From Mansonella perstans (taxonomy: Eukaryota; Nematoda; Chromadorea; Rhabditida; Onchocercidae): a DNA stretch of 35,757 nt. The notes beneath the pieces are model-generated. The model had not been told where the DNA came from. It searched no databases and saw only the letters and a program-made list of their open reading frames with translations. The translations under genes were made by a program, and so were the position numbers. Below, piece after piece: positions 1-11,835 of this stretch. Numbering within the stretch: position 1 is the stretch's first letter; each line of letters begins with the position of its first letter. The DNA lies in contig JBAMDO010000341.1 in NCBI GenBank assembly GCA_037074765.1, positions 1 through 35,757 of the forward strand. The letters are read 5' to 3'.

Positions 1-3000
1 TTTCAAATTGTTGACGTAGTCGTTCATTTTCATGTAACAGCTGGTCATTCTGGATACGTTCTTGTTCCAGTTGTATCCGATAATCATCAGCTCTTCAAAA
101 AAAAATAAAATAAAATACTTTTTCATTTCGTTCATATATTAATTTTAAAAAAAATCAATTAATTATTTAAATATAAATTTTTAAGGTGTCAAAAATTAAG
201 TGAACAAATTTTTGTGTCTGAATGAAATAATAATTTATTTAAATTTATTATTACACAAATTTTTTTGTATTTAAAATATTTATAATTAAAATTTACATTT
301 GTAAAAAAAAAAAGAAAATAAAATTTTTTCATTACCTTCGACGTTCTTCATCTAATTTAGCCATAAGATGATAATCAGTATCATCTAAGCCTTTTTTAGG
401 ACTCCATAAAATTTCATCCTTGTATTTTCCATCTGAGTACATTGTTGAATCAATTAATGTAAATGATGGTGGTAGTTGTTCATCTGTTCGACGTGTTGCT
501 ATTCGACTTTCAAGATCAGCAATATGTCGTCGATATTCTTGTACCTAAATTCAGGAAATAGTGACATGAAAAATTTAGCTAGTTAAGTGAGAATTTCTGA
601 AATTTAAAAATATTTACCTAAATTTAGGAAATTTATTTATCCTGTTGATAGCATAAAAAATTTAGCTAGTTAAATGAGAATTTTTGAAATTTAAAAATAT
701 TTACCTAAATTTAGGAAATTTATTTATCCTGTTGATAGCACAAAAAATTTAGCTAGTTATTAAATTAAATGAGAATTTTTGAAATTTAACAACATTTACT
801 TAAATTTAGAAAATTATTTATCCTATTGATGATATAAAAAATTTAGCTAGCAGTTAAAGTAATTGCGAATTTTTGCGACTTTGCTTGTCTTTTTTTTTTT
901 TAATTTAACAAATTATGATTAAATTTAAATTTAGAAGTAAAAACTTTGTGTTGTAAAGCTGATATGAGATCGGAATATTCTTTCTGATGTTCCACATTAG
1001 CATCAATACGTTGACGATATTTGTGTAGATCCTCCTGTGTACGATCAAGTCGTGCTGCAGAAGTACCTTTACCATAGCTGCTGCTATCTATTTCAAGCAT
1101 TAAATCGCTATCAAATGAATCCGAAACGTGATACACGTTTTCACCATTGGTATCCCTATATTTGTACCGGAAATTGAAATGCATAATTAGATTACTCATA
1201 TATTCACTAAAATATACATATTTAACTTCTTTTTTTATTAAATATCATTAAATAAATATCTAACTAATAATATTTTAATATCTAACTAATATTTAATATT
1301 TTTATATTTAATATCTGATATTTGATATCTTCTATAGATAAATAATATCTGATTAATACTTACTAATAAATACCTAATTAATTAATAACATTCATTATTT
1401 GCCTAATATCCCTAAATTTATATTATTTCGAAATTTTTTTTTTAATTAAATGTTCAGAATTATTCTAAAAATTTATTGTCAGTTTTCAGTGTACGAATTT
1501 TTGAATAAGAGTAAGAGAAATTATTGTTGTTAGTTGATGATGAGTTTCATTTAGCTTATCATTTCAAAGATAAATTTGAAATTTATTTTTCATTTTTTAA
1601 AATTTTACTAGTATTTTAAAAGAAAGAATGTAACTTGCTTTTTTGCTCCCTTTTTTTTAATTTTAACAAATTTAGGTGAAATTTGTTCAGTAAATATTAT
1701 TTCAAAAATTTCATCTGTAATTATATATCTGTTTCGTTTGAAAAAATTTAGCTTTCATTAGATTGAAAATTCTCAATATTCAAATTTTAATTTTTTGTAT
1801 ATATATATTTTTTAATAGATACTTCTTTTTTTTTCGTTATATTTTCTAATCAAAAGTGAAATTTGAAATTTTTGAAAATGTTCAATAATGAAAGAGAGAG
1901 GATTATACGAGTCATTACAATAATATTTACTTTATTGACGTTTTTACTTTTTATAATTCATTTCAAATTGCATTTCTTAACCTTAGTCAGAGAAATATAA
2001 CAGCATGGAAAAATTGATTTTTCTATTTTTCTATGTTTGTTTTGTCACTACTAAAAATATTTTTTTTTCTTTTTCACCAGGAATTTTTTTTCCTCTTCTC
2101 GTTGATCTAATTGATATGCATTAATTAATTTTTTTTTTAAAATTATTTTTAGAATCGACTTATTGAATTCTACAAATATTTTTAAATAGCTGTTAAAATC
2201 AATAATTCTTTTCTCTTTTATCTATCTCCTGAAAAAAAAAATTAAAAAAGCTCGTTAGAAATATTTTCAAGTAGCTTTTTAAGTTCCTTTTAAAATCATT
2301 AATTCTTTTCCCTTTTATCTAAATTCTCAATACTTTTTTTCTTTTATGAATGAATGTATTTGGAAATGAAAAACAGAACTAATAAAAAATTTTGAAAAAT
2401 ATTTTTCGTTTTTTTATTAGATATGTTAATAAAAAATGGTAATGGTACGAATTGGAATATGATTTTCAAATCATATTCCAATTGAGGAAGTGAGTGAAAT
2501 GATTTTCAAAATAATTTCTTTAAGGATGCAAATTTTCTGAAATTTTTATTATACCATGAGAAGTGCTAGTGCTATATACCATGTATACTTCAATGAATTC
2601 GTATCAAAAAGATTTCAAGGATATTTTTATAATTTTTATCTATGAAACAAATTCTTGACCTTTTTTTTATTAAATTAATTATTCAATTTTAAATTCTTAG
2701 TATCGAATTAATAAATTAATAATGTATTCGTTTAGTGGAATCGTGTTAAAGATTTCAAGCATATTTTTGTAATTTTTATCCCATGAAATAAATTCTTGAC
2801 TCTTTTCTTCTTTTTATTAAATTAATTATTCAAATTTAAATTTTTGATACCAAATTAGAAAAATTAATTATATATTCACTAATGAAATTTTACCAATAAA
2901 ATTCTCCATAATTTGAACGAGATCCAGGACTATCCGGTATACGAGTGATTAATTCAATAGGTTGACTGATACCACTTGTATCAGCCCCATCATCCATTTT

Positions 3001-4221
3001 TGTTGTAACAGCTAAAAAATTTCAATGAATTTAAAAAAAAAAATTTCAAATTTGAAAAGAAAAAGAATTTGTTTTGTTTTTTGCATAACAAATTAAAAAT
3101 TGTTAATATATTAAGAAAATGATGGAGCAAAAAAAAAATAGATTAGTAATTGTTAGAAATGATGATAAAAAAAATATAATTACAAATGTTGTTAATCATT
3201 GCTGATAAAATAAATTTTTTTGTTATGCAAAAAATTTGTTCTTTATCAATATCTTTTATTTTATTATCAAAAATAATTAAAATTAATGCAATTTATGACG
3301 TTATTGATAAGTTCTGTCTTCCTAACCGTTTTATTCTTTCATTTATTATCTAAAAAAAAAAAAAAAAAAATTTCCACAAATTTTAATTTACTCATAAATC
3401 GTTTAAATAGTTTAAATTTTTTTTGTTAAAAGATTTTCCAGGATCTTTTAAGAAAAAAAGAACTAACCTTACAATCATTGTTTTATCAGGGAAAAAATTG
3501 GGAATGTATAATTACGAAAAGAAATTGTAAAAGTTCTTAAATAATTTATTTAATCTAAAACTTACAATTTTTACTGTTACAACGATGTATTAATTAGTTT
3601 GTTTGAATAATTAATTTAATTGTTTCATTAGTTTGCATAAATGTTCCTTTTTTTTTCCTGTTGTAATAAGAATTAGAATTCTTTTGAAATTTTTGAAATG
3701 AATTTTTAAATGGAAATGACACATAGACAGATAGATAGCTAGATATGAAAAGGATAGGCAAAAGATGAATGAAAAAAAAAATGAAATAGAAAAAGAGTTA
3801 CAATGATCATTTATTGATTACACTAGATGTAAAAAAATTACTCACCAGAAGTTTCTTCACGTAATAATCTTTCTCTTTTCTGTGCTTCAAAAACTTCCTG
3901 TTGTTCAGTTGGTGTAAGTGTACGAAATTTCACTTGTGATGTTACACTTGTCCACTGACCAGGTTGTAAAATTTCAGTTCGTGAGCTACAGCGTGAATTA
4001 CTACGACTTCTGTAGTATAGACTATCCCGTATAGGGCTACCAGCATAGGTATGAAATGTTTCTGGACAGGATGCTGAACCTTGACTATTTCGACCAGATC
4101 GTAATAATTCACTATGTTGCTGATCAGCTGATGAATTTGGCCTTTTCGGTAATTGCTCCTGTCCAAATACAACAACACGTTGATTTTTAACGTTTGCACT
4201 ACCACTGGAGGTAAAGAGCAT
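1..4221 (-). CDS. Rootletin-like coiled-coil protein, N-terminal part (gene runs off the left edge)
   Basis: Five minus-strand exons join in one frame: 4221-3846, 3011-2894, 1155-945, 544-336 and 92-1. Junction phases agree (1, 2, 0, 2) and the introns have GT/AG ends; the 945 donor (GTTTTT) is weak. They give about 335 residues. Residues 1-165 are Ser/Arg/Gln-rich and low in structure, with an RSRSNSR-type patch. From about residue 200 a charged heptad coiled coil begins (RLDRTQEDLHKYRQRI, then LQHKV-QEYRRHIADLESRI) and continues to the edge after a short non-helical linker. The first coiled coil aligns without gaps, from memory, to the N-terminal coiled coil of vertebrate rootletin (CROCC), whose worm form is CHE-10. 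That family builds the ciliary rootlet at the basal body and is far longer, so most of this protein is outside. The ATG at 4219-4221 has an upstream in-frame stop and sits 3 nt after a CAG, as in a trans-spliced nematode start. Upstream exons cannot be excluded. Strand and exons are firm; the family is an inference. Confidence 0.65.
542..880. repeat. Tandem repeat in an intron of the rootletin-like gene
   Basis: About four diverging units start at 542, 615, 702 and 797 (spacing 73, 87 and 95 bp). Each has TACCTAAATTTAGG, then AAAAAATTTAGCTAG, then a GAGAATTTTTGAAATTT block. The first unit begins on the exon boundary at 544, so on the minus strand each unit carries a copy of the CTAAATTTAG/GTA splice acceptor. 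Confidence 0.8.
2160..2335. repeat. Imperfect direct duplication, intronic
   Basis: The block at about 2160-2225 (AATATTTTTAAATAGCTGTT, then AATTCTTTTCTCTTTTATCT) recurs in diverged form at about 2256-2325 (AATATTTTCAAGTAGCTTTT, then AATTCTTTTCCCTTTTATCT). Confidence 0.5.
2450..2483. repeat. Perfect inverted repeat, 16-bp arms and 2-nt centre
   Basis: AATTGGAATATGATTT, then TC, then the exact complement AAATCATATTCCAATT. It lies in the intron between the second and third exons of the rootletin-like gene. It can form a complete hairpin on either strand. Confidence 0.9.
2590..2890. repeat. About 130-150 bp tandem duplication, intronic
   Basis: The block from about 2593 (ATGAATTCGTATC, AAAGATTTCAAGGATATTTT, AAATTCTTGAC, TTTTTATTAAATTAATTATT) recurs from about 2722 (ATGTATTCGTTTAG, AAAGATTTCAAGCATATTTT, AAATTCTTGAC, TTTTTATTAAATTAATTATT). 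A third partial start lies at about 2871 beside the 2894 splice donor. Confidence 0.75.
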
Positions 4222-4318
4222 CAACTGGCACAATTTGCATTATTGTTTATTTTTGAAAGGCCACCTTTTCCTTCCAATTTTTGTCGCGTTTGTCCACTAC
4301 CTTTTTTTTAAAACCTGC
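4222..4318 (-). other. Possible extra 5' coding or leader segment of the rootletin-like gene
   Basis: This stretch just upstream of the proposed ATG is less AT-rich than its surroundings and is open in more than one minus-strand frame. One reading (GSGQTRQKLEGKGG, then a run rich in Asn) is open until it meets a stop at the next exon. Another (VVDKRDKNWKEK) could join the first exon through a 40-nt intron ending at the CAG at 4225. That reading would also be in phase with the isolated exon at 18285-18451. Neither can be preferred by eye. It may equally be the 5' leader. Confidence 0.3.
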
Positions 4319-4408
4319 CTATGAATAACAGTTAATTTTTATATTTCTTTTTTTTTTTATCAGAATGATTTAATTTTACGTCAAATGAATGATTTCGTAA
4401 ACGTTCAA

Positions 4409-4439
<31 letters not shown>

Positions 4440-5164
4440 GCAATACTAATAGCAAAAATTTTAACCAATTATGAGGAATTTCATAAATATTTTAAAAATG
4501 AATTCAATTTATAACGCATTGACGACCCGATCAGCATTGACCAGTAATAATAGATGTATTGGAATGGATGTATAGAATAAATTAAATTCAAATGAATTCA
4601 TCATTTTGATGAAGGGAAGAAATTTAAAATTAAGAAGATAACGATGGGATGAAGTATTTTCAATAAATTTTTTTTTGATTCTATCAACTAACAAATACAC
4701 ATAAGCCTTGTCCTTTTCTTTTTCCTTGTCTTTTTTTTTCTTTTCTTTTCAAGACCTCATAATCAATATTTGAAGAGTTGTTATATTATGGTGGCCAACA
4801 ACTGGAATAGATAAATAGAGCCACAACGGTGTGTATGTATGTTAAGTATATATGTCCTTTTTCAAATGCTTAGCATAAAAGTTCTATTGGTTGCACTTTT
4901 TTTTGAGAGAGAGACATCTATTCCTAAATAAATTGAATTTGCAATTTATTTAGAATTAAATATAATATGAATATATTGAATTGTTAGAGTTAAATTAATG
5001 CAGTAGTTTTAAATTGAATATTTGTCGTTGTTTTTGTCACTTAAGCTTCTCTAACTTTTAGTATAGTTAAATAACAATATTTTTCAACACTAATTATATG
5101 TAGCGTTACTTAAGTATTTTCCAGTAGTAAAAATATTTTCTGATATTAACTGTATTTATGACAG
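4319..5164. other. Non-coding, nothing recognised
   Basis: AT-rich sequence with poly-A and poly-T runs upstream of the rootletin-like gene. It should hold that gene's promoter, but I could not point to an X-box or other convincing element. Confidence 0.6.
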
Positions 5165-5440
5165 CAAAAAAAAATGGTGATAGTAATAATAGTAATAGTA
5201 ATAGTAATAGTAAAAATAAATTAAATATAATATACATATATATTACTATTAAGTAATAAAATAGTAATAGTAATAGTAGTAATAAATAGTAATAGTAATA
5301 GTAATAAAATAGTCAGGAATCGTTAACATTACTGATTGTATTAATAATCATTGATAATGGATATTATTGTAACAGTAATAGTGATAGTAATAATGTAATA
5401 ATAATAGTAATAAAATAGTCAGCAGTCGTTGTAATTCTAG
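5165..5440. repeat. (AATAGT)n / TAR trinucleotide-type repeat cluster
   Basis: Repeated AGTAATAGTAATAGTAATAG and close variants occur in several blocks, with short unique spacers that include two similar AATAGTCAG(G/C) segments. Confidence 0.85.
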
Positions 5441-6190
5441 ATGATAAAAGATAAAAAACCAACAAATATTATTATTATCCTTACATAAATACAAAAATCA
5501 CTGAAAACATTGATAATTCATTGGATATCATTGTTTTTTGTGCATAAGAAAGAAAAATAAAAAAAAAGGAATTCGAAATATTTTATTTTACGAATGTTTA
5601 GATGAATAGAGGGAACTTAAAACGATATCCTCTTTAAAATGAATAATTATAAATAATTTCTCATCATTAAATTCCATCCAAAGCAAGCAATCATTATTTG
5701 AATAAAAAATTTTTTCAAGATAATGAAACTATCATTTTCGAAGTTATTACTATTAATTTCATTATGGATTATATTAACATGAAGTTTGACATGAAAATTA
5801 TTCCTTGATACTAGGAGAAATTTAAAGTTTTTTACTAGCAAACAGTTACTCTACATCTATTAGCGGCAAACGTATTAATTTAGTCTGTTAATAGGAGATA
5901 CGTATTAGTCTATTATTAGCAATATGCCAAGTTCATATTATAACAGTCATAGTTTATTCATAGGCGACATGTCAAGAGGTCAGAAATGTCACTCATCGAA
6001 TGAAAAATATATATGTGTAAAAAAAAAAATTCGAAATGTTAGCCTTTTTGTATCGTATATTTTAGTTTATAATGAAATTAAGACATTTAAGTAAATGAAA
6101 AACGACAATAGTAACACTGAAAAAAATTTAATTTAAATTGCAAATTATCACAATCAATTTAATATATCAATCATTTTTTAAAAAATGAAT
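5441..6190. other. Non-coding, nothing recognised
   Basis: AT-rich sequence with scattered stops on both strands and no sustained open frame with splice signals. Confidence 0.6.
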
Positions 6191-6720
6191 ATTGCAAATA
6201 AATAAAGATTTCATTCCGGGCTACACTGATTGATGGACTATTGATGGACTAGGGTCAGCAGTATAGATAAATATATATTTGATATTAGGCTAGATCCAAA
6301 TTCAATAAGTTAAGGTATTTATGTGTTTGGTTGACGAAACTGGCGAAATGTTATTTGCGTGGCTGCTGCTGTTGTCGTCCGATATTGGACTATATCGATA
6401 GTCAAATTGGCAAATGCAAGAAACAAGCCATGAATGATATATTTATCTATCGACAAGTGGGCAATTTTCACTTGCAATTGCAGCAGTAGCTAGTAGTAGT
6501 ATTAGTAGCAGTAGTAGCAGCAGTAAAAGTAGCAGTACTTGTTGTTTTTGTTGTAACTACTAGATGATAAAGCTGATAGTAATATAGAGTGGTATATGAA
6601 AGTATTGAAATGAAATTTAAAATAGCTTTGGGACATATATATGTGTGTGAGAAGGACGACACTGCTATTACTGATACTCATTAATGATGGTGAGAGGAAT
6701 GAAATGAATGATTTCATATG
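6190..6720. other. Compositionally distinct, less AT-rich island with an AGC/AGT repeat
   Basis: About 6330-6480 is markedly less AT-rich than its flanks, and 6480-6540 is a run of AGC/AGT triplets. A 26-codon plus-strand reading frame (starting MCLVDETGEMLF, ATG at about 6321) and an overlapping minus-strand frame (DYRYSPISDDNSSSH) are open, but neither has clear splice sites. It may be a distal control region or a relic exon. Confidence 0.4.
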
Positions 6721-7379
6721 CTGATTATCGATTCTTCAACTTTTCCTGCAAAATGAGTACGAATGTGAAAATAGAAATAGGAAAATTGAGGAAGCAAGTG
6801 CAAAACGAAATGACCTTAAAAAGGAGCTAAAAATTTTTTTTGAAAATATCTCTTTGAGAACTAAGTCGAATTTATTTGTAGTTTAATGTAAGTATAGTAG
6901 TAAAAAAAAAAAAGATGGATAGAAAGATTTTAGAATGATTGAATGTCGTCGCTGTCGCTTATAGCAGCTAGTAATTTTTTAAAAAAATAAAATCAAAAAA
7001 AAAACTAAAAGTGAAATGATAAATTTAAATTTGAAAAAAAAGGAAAAAAAAGGAATGCTTATTTCCGTTTTTTTCTTTTGAAATTTTTTCCGTAAATAAA
7101 CATAAGCAGAGAAAAAAGAAAAAAAATCTATCTTGCTTTTTCTTTTTTCGCTTTTTTCTTTTGCATTGCATTTTTTTTAACTTTCATTCATTTTGACAGC
7201 CTTTTTATATTTTTTTTCCATCTCATCAAAGAGAGATATGCTTCGATAAAATTGGTAATTTTTTTTTCTCCAATGAGCAATAATTGCATGAGTTAAATGA
7301 AAATTTTCAATTGCTTTCATTGATTTGGGAAAAAATGTTGCCTTAAAAATGGAAAAAGCAAGAAAAATAAATATAGCAT

Positions 7380-7445
7380 AATAATAATAATAATAATATA
7401 GAAAATAATAGAGATCGAGCGAGGGAGAGAGAGAGAGAGAGAAAT
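7380..7445. repeat. (AAT)n and (GA)n microsatellites
   Basis: An ATAATAATAATAATAAT run at about 7380-7400 is followed closely by GAGGGAGAGAGAGAGAGAGA at about 7420-7441. A second purine-rich GA tract lies at about 7788-7852. Confidence 0.85.
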
Positions 7446-9360
7446 TTTTTTATTGATTGTTTGATAATAATAGCTTTGATATTGTTGGATAAAAATTCCT
7501 TAAACTGAGCTTATAATTTTAAAAAAAATTTTGTTCAAAATATCTAAGTAAATAAATGAATGAATGATATTTGCTACGCAAAAATATTCGATTGTAATTA
7601 TTATGATAATAGCAAATGATAATAATTAATGATGATAATGGAGCTATAATGATTATAATGATAATGTAAGGTTAGAAGAATATGCTTATTGTTTCATCGA
7701 TTAACATGTTTATATTATCCTTTATCCACAATTAGTATCATTTTTAATTAAGATAATAGCAGCTTTTTTTCGTCATTTTCATTTCGAGAGAAAGAAGAGA
7801 GGAAGAGGAAGAGAGAGGGAGAGAGAGAAAGAGAAAAGGGAGGAAAGAAAAACGAAATATGCTTTAATAAAAAATTCAAAATATTTCTTTCATCCCTGTA
7901 ATGTCACCATTCATTTATTCCATTAATTTAATTTGATTGTCTGAAAATGAAAGAATGTTTTAGCTAATGATAAAATATGTCAGTAAATGAGATTTTTTTG
8001 TTTTTTGTTTTCTTTTTGGACGAATCGATCTATTTTTTTAAATTATTTTAAAAAAATTGAAATTAAAATTAAAACGAATAAGAGTTCTTTATTTTTTATT
8101 GAAAAAAAAGAAATGAAGTTGGAGAAATTTGATGAACTATTAATAATAGGTAGATAAAAAAGTGGAAAAAAAATATCTTTGTATACTTTATCTTTATAGA
8201 CTGGATGAAATATACATACTTTATCTTTATAGAGTGGATGGAAAAATTTTCTTAAACAAGAAAATAAAAATTTCGAAAAATGAAATTTAAAAATGCGGAG
8301 ATTTCATGTTAAATAGGTTCAAGAAATTAATAGAGTGATATATTGAAACGAATAATTTAATGCAGGACATAGGAAGTAAGCAGGAAAGCCATAGAATAAT
8401 TTAATGCAGTACTTGGTAAAAAATTATCATATTTGGCAAGGAATTCGTATAATTATTGGTTAATTGATTAATTAGCATAGAATTATCGATTTTAATTATC
8501 ATCAGCAGGTAAAAAAGCCATAGAATAAAAAGAGATCGTAAAAGGATCATATTTGACATAGAATTCGTTATTTTACTGATTTTTTTCTACATTTTTTAAT
8601 TATCATCACCATAGCATATTATTGATCGATATTCTTCATTTATGATTTCAAAAGTTAATATATGATGAAGTTTGTTGTTTGTTAAATATAAAAGGATAAT
8701 TTGGCGAAAAAAGAAATGAGTGAAAAGTTTGTTAGGAAAATGACTGATTTCTTTTTCTTTTTTTTTAGATTATGTAAAATTAAAATATCATTTGGTAATT
8801 TGGAAATTGCTGTAGGAAAAAAGTAAGGAAGGAAAATTAAGAATGAAGCGTGATAGAGAAAAATAGGATAACTTTTAAATTTAATAGAACTTTTCAAATT
8901 AAAAAAAAAATTTGGTAAAAGTTTAGAAAGATTTGTCCTAATTAGACAAATATATATTGCAAAAATAATATGTAAATATTTTTCTGTATGTTTAGTATTG
9001 ATTAGAAATTTGAAATGATTGTAATAATTTTAAATTATATGGATAGCACATTTTTGCATTTCAATTTTAATGTTACCAAACCAGTACTTATAGGATTGAA
9101 AAAAAACTGAAGGAAAGCATTCAATAATCTATATAAAATTTTTAGTACAAAAAAAAAAAAAAAAACGGAAAAAGATATCCGAAAAATAGGGAAACAAGAA
9201 AAAAGGGAACAAAACGGAAAAAAATATCAAAAAAAGAAATAAGGAATGGTTTTTTCCGGCTTCCAGTTCAGTAAATTGATTGCATTCCGTAGCTCATGCG
9301 AGAATTTTATAAAATGCTTAGAAAAATATGAAAGTGAAATGGTAAATAGACGAATGGTAA
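7446..9360. other. Non-coding, short local duplications only
   Basis: Only short tandem duplications are visible. The motif TACTTTATCTTTATAGA is doubled at about 8186-8236, and AGAATAATTTAATGCAG is nearly doubled at about 8349 and 8392. No gene was recognised. Confidence 0.55.
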
Positions 9361-9364
9361 GAAA

Positions 9365-9420
9365 GAGACAAAGATGATGATGATATTGATATTGATGATA
9401 ATGTTGATGATGATGACTGA
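9365..9420. repeat. GAT/GATATT microsatellite
   Basis: Runs of GATGATGATGATATTGATAT and GATGATGATGACTG occur here. They produce Ser- and His-rich shadow reading frames on the minus strand. Confidence 0.8.
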
Positions 9421-9904
9421 AAATAATGATATGAAGAGAGGAGGAAGATGAGGAAATTTTGAATGACTTTGAAAAATGGAAAAATTTTGATTTTTTTACC
9501 CAAAAAAAATTCATTTCACAAAATGGATGTATGATGACCTCAACAAAATTACACAGTACGCTATACTATATCTAATAATATTGTTAAAAGTAATACAAAC
9601 AGCTATACAATGAATTTTTTTCTCGAGAAATCTTCCCGTAAACAACATGAAAATTTTATTTATTATTAGATTTCTGAAAAGAAAAAAAAAAGATGCAAAC
9701 AAAATTCTCAACAACTTTTATTTTGTGAAATGTTCTTTTTTTTCTCTTTCTTTTTTTCTTTTTCTTATTTCATTTCAAAATTCATTCTTCAATAGATTTG
9801 AAAATTTGTGAAGTTCTAATTTGTTTTTTATATTTCATTTTTTTCTATATGTTGTTTGTCTGTTTGTTTTTTCTTAAATAAATTATTATAAACAAACAAA
9901 AAAA

Positions 9905-10145
9905 ATACATATATATATACATATATATAAATATGTATAATGAAATTATTAATTATTTTTATGTATGTATATATACATATGTATAATGAAATTATAATTA
10001 ATTATTTATATGTATGCATATAATAAAATTTATAAAATAATCAATTCTGGATTTGTTTTTTTTCAACAATTAATTTTAGAAAATTTATTAGCCATCAGTA
10101 ATACTGTAACACATATATACATATATATATATATATATATTCCCA
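9905..10145. repeat. TA-rich repeats with a duplicated block
   Basis: ACATATATATAC tracts at about 9906-9985 include a doubled segment (ATATGTATAATGAAATTAT near 9932 and 9979). A pure TA run follows at about 10118-10141. Confidence 0.75.
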
Positions 10146-10499
10146 GGGTTATCTTAAATTTTATTAAAAAAAAAAATTTACATTTGTTTGCTTTTCCTTC
10201 CTTTTTTTAAATGTTATTTAAACACTTTTTGATTGGACTTTCTGACCTTTTAAAAGAAATTTTGTAAGTTGATCTTTTAAAGAATTTTTTTGTTTGATGA
10301 TAATTTCATAAAATATCAGTTTGTTCCTGTTATCCTTTTTTTTTATTTTATGGAATTATGGAATTTTTACATTTAAATTATTATTATATTTTTTGTTCGC
10401 TTTTTTCCAAATCAAAAAAAACCGATGAAATTTTGTAGTTTTCCTTTTTTTCTTTTTAATTGATAGCAGTAGTAAGTTAATTAATTGATCCTTTGAAAT

Positions 10500-10620
10500 A
10501 ATAACAACAATAATAGTAGTAATTGCAAGAATGATAATAATAACAATAATGAAAATAATAATGATAAGAAGGATAGTAATAATAATAAAAATATTAATAA
10601 CAATAATAATTGAAACAAAT
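10500..10620. repeat. (AAT/AAC)n trinucleotide cluster
   Basis: Imperfect AATAATAATAACAATAATGA-type repeats cover most of this stretch. Confidence 0.75.
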
Positions 10621-11096
10621 AATAAAATTGCTGTAATTAATGATTTTTATACAAAATCAAAATGATTAATGAAAAATTGATTTTTGGAGGTAAATATTGT
10701 GTTTTTTAGTTTTTATGATAAAATTTTTATAAATAATTATTTATAAGAATTAAAATAAAAAAAAAAAAGCAACTGTAGCAAATCATTATATTATTTTTTT
10801 TTGGAAAAATAAAAAAATGGAAAGAACATGATGATTTATGGATAAATTTTGGGATTTCAATGCACTAAAAACGCTTGAAAACGATTTAATTATTACATTT
10901 GCATTTATTCAAAAAACCTTAAGTGTTTTTTTTTCACTTTTTCAGGAAAATAAAAATAAAATTAATTTTTTTTTTCCTTTCCCTCTCTCATTCTTACAAT
11001 TTATTCAATTTGATTTATTTTGCAGTTTTTTTCGTTTCTCTATTTTCATTTCAAATAAAAAAAATCCGTTACAATTTATTTTTTCCAGAAATGGAA

Positions 11097-11497
11097 ATAG
11101 ATTATATATATATAAACAAATTAATTCTAACATTTTAAATATATATGCATATATTATACAAATTAATTTTAGTATTTTAAATATATAAATAAATAAATAA
11201 ATATATATATATATATGCAAATAAATTATTTTTAATATTTTAATTATATATATATATGCAAATAAATTATTTTTAATATTTTAATTATATATATATATAA
11301 ACAAATTGTTTTTGGCATTTTAAATATATAGAAAATTTAAAATATAAATAAACAAATAATTATTTTAATATTTAATTATATATATAAACAAATTATTTTA
11401 GTATTTTAAATATATATATATGTATATATGTATATAAATTAATTTTAGTATTTTGAAATATAAATATATATATATATAAATAAACATTATTTTAATA

Positions 11498-11528
<31 letters not shown>

Positions 11529-11835
11529 AACAAATTGTTTTAGTATTTTAAAAAAAAAAAATTTATTATATATATAAACAAATTAATTCTAGCTTTTAAA
11601 TACATATGTATATATGTATAAAAATTAATTTTAGTATTTTAAATATATAAAATATATATAAATAGACAAATTATTTAATATTAATTATATATATGTAGTA
11701 TTTTAAATATATATATATACAGTAAACATATTAATTTTAGAATTTTAAATATATATATATATATACAGTAAACAAATTAATTCTAGAATTTAAAAATTAA
11801 TTTCTAGTATATATATATATATATATATATATGTG
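11097..11835. repeat. TA-rich satellite-like array, roughly 50-bp units
   Basis: About a dozen or more imperfect units alternate a TA dinucleotide run with a core of the type AAACAAATTAATTTTAGTAT then TTTAAATATATA. Unit length varies because the TA run varies. Short open frames across it are shadows of the repeat. Confidence 0.85.

Noticed and set aside
3942..4205. 87-codon frame inside the first rootletin-like exon
   Set aside because: Out-of-frame shadow. The 4221-3846 reading joins the next exons in phase and this one does not.
6468..6717. Minus-strand frames rich in Thr, Ser and Tyr
   Set aside because: They read through the AGC/AGT repeat and have no supporting signals.
9227..9714. Minus-strand frames of 61-95 codons with Ser and His runs
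   Set aside because: Produced by the GAT microsatellite and flanking A-rich sequence. No start or splice support.
10838..11220. Open frames of 71-116 codons on both strands
   Set aside because: Poly-T and TA-repeat shadows rich in Phe, Ile, Tyr and Lys, with no splice context.
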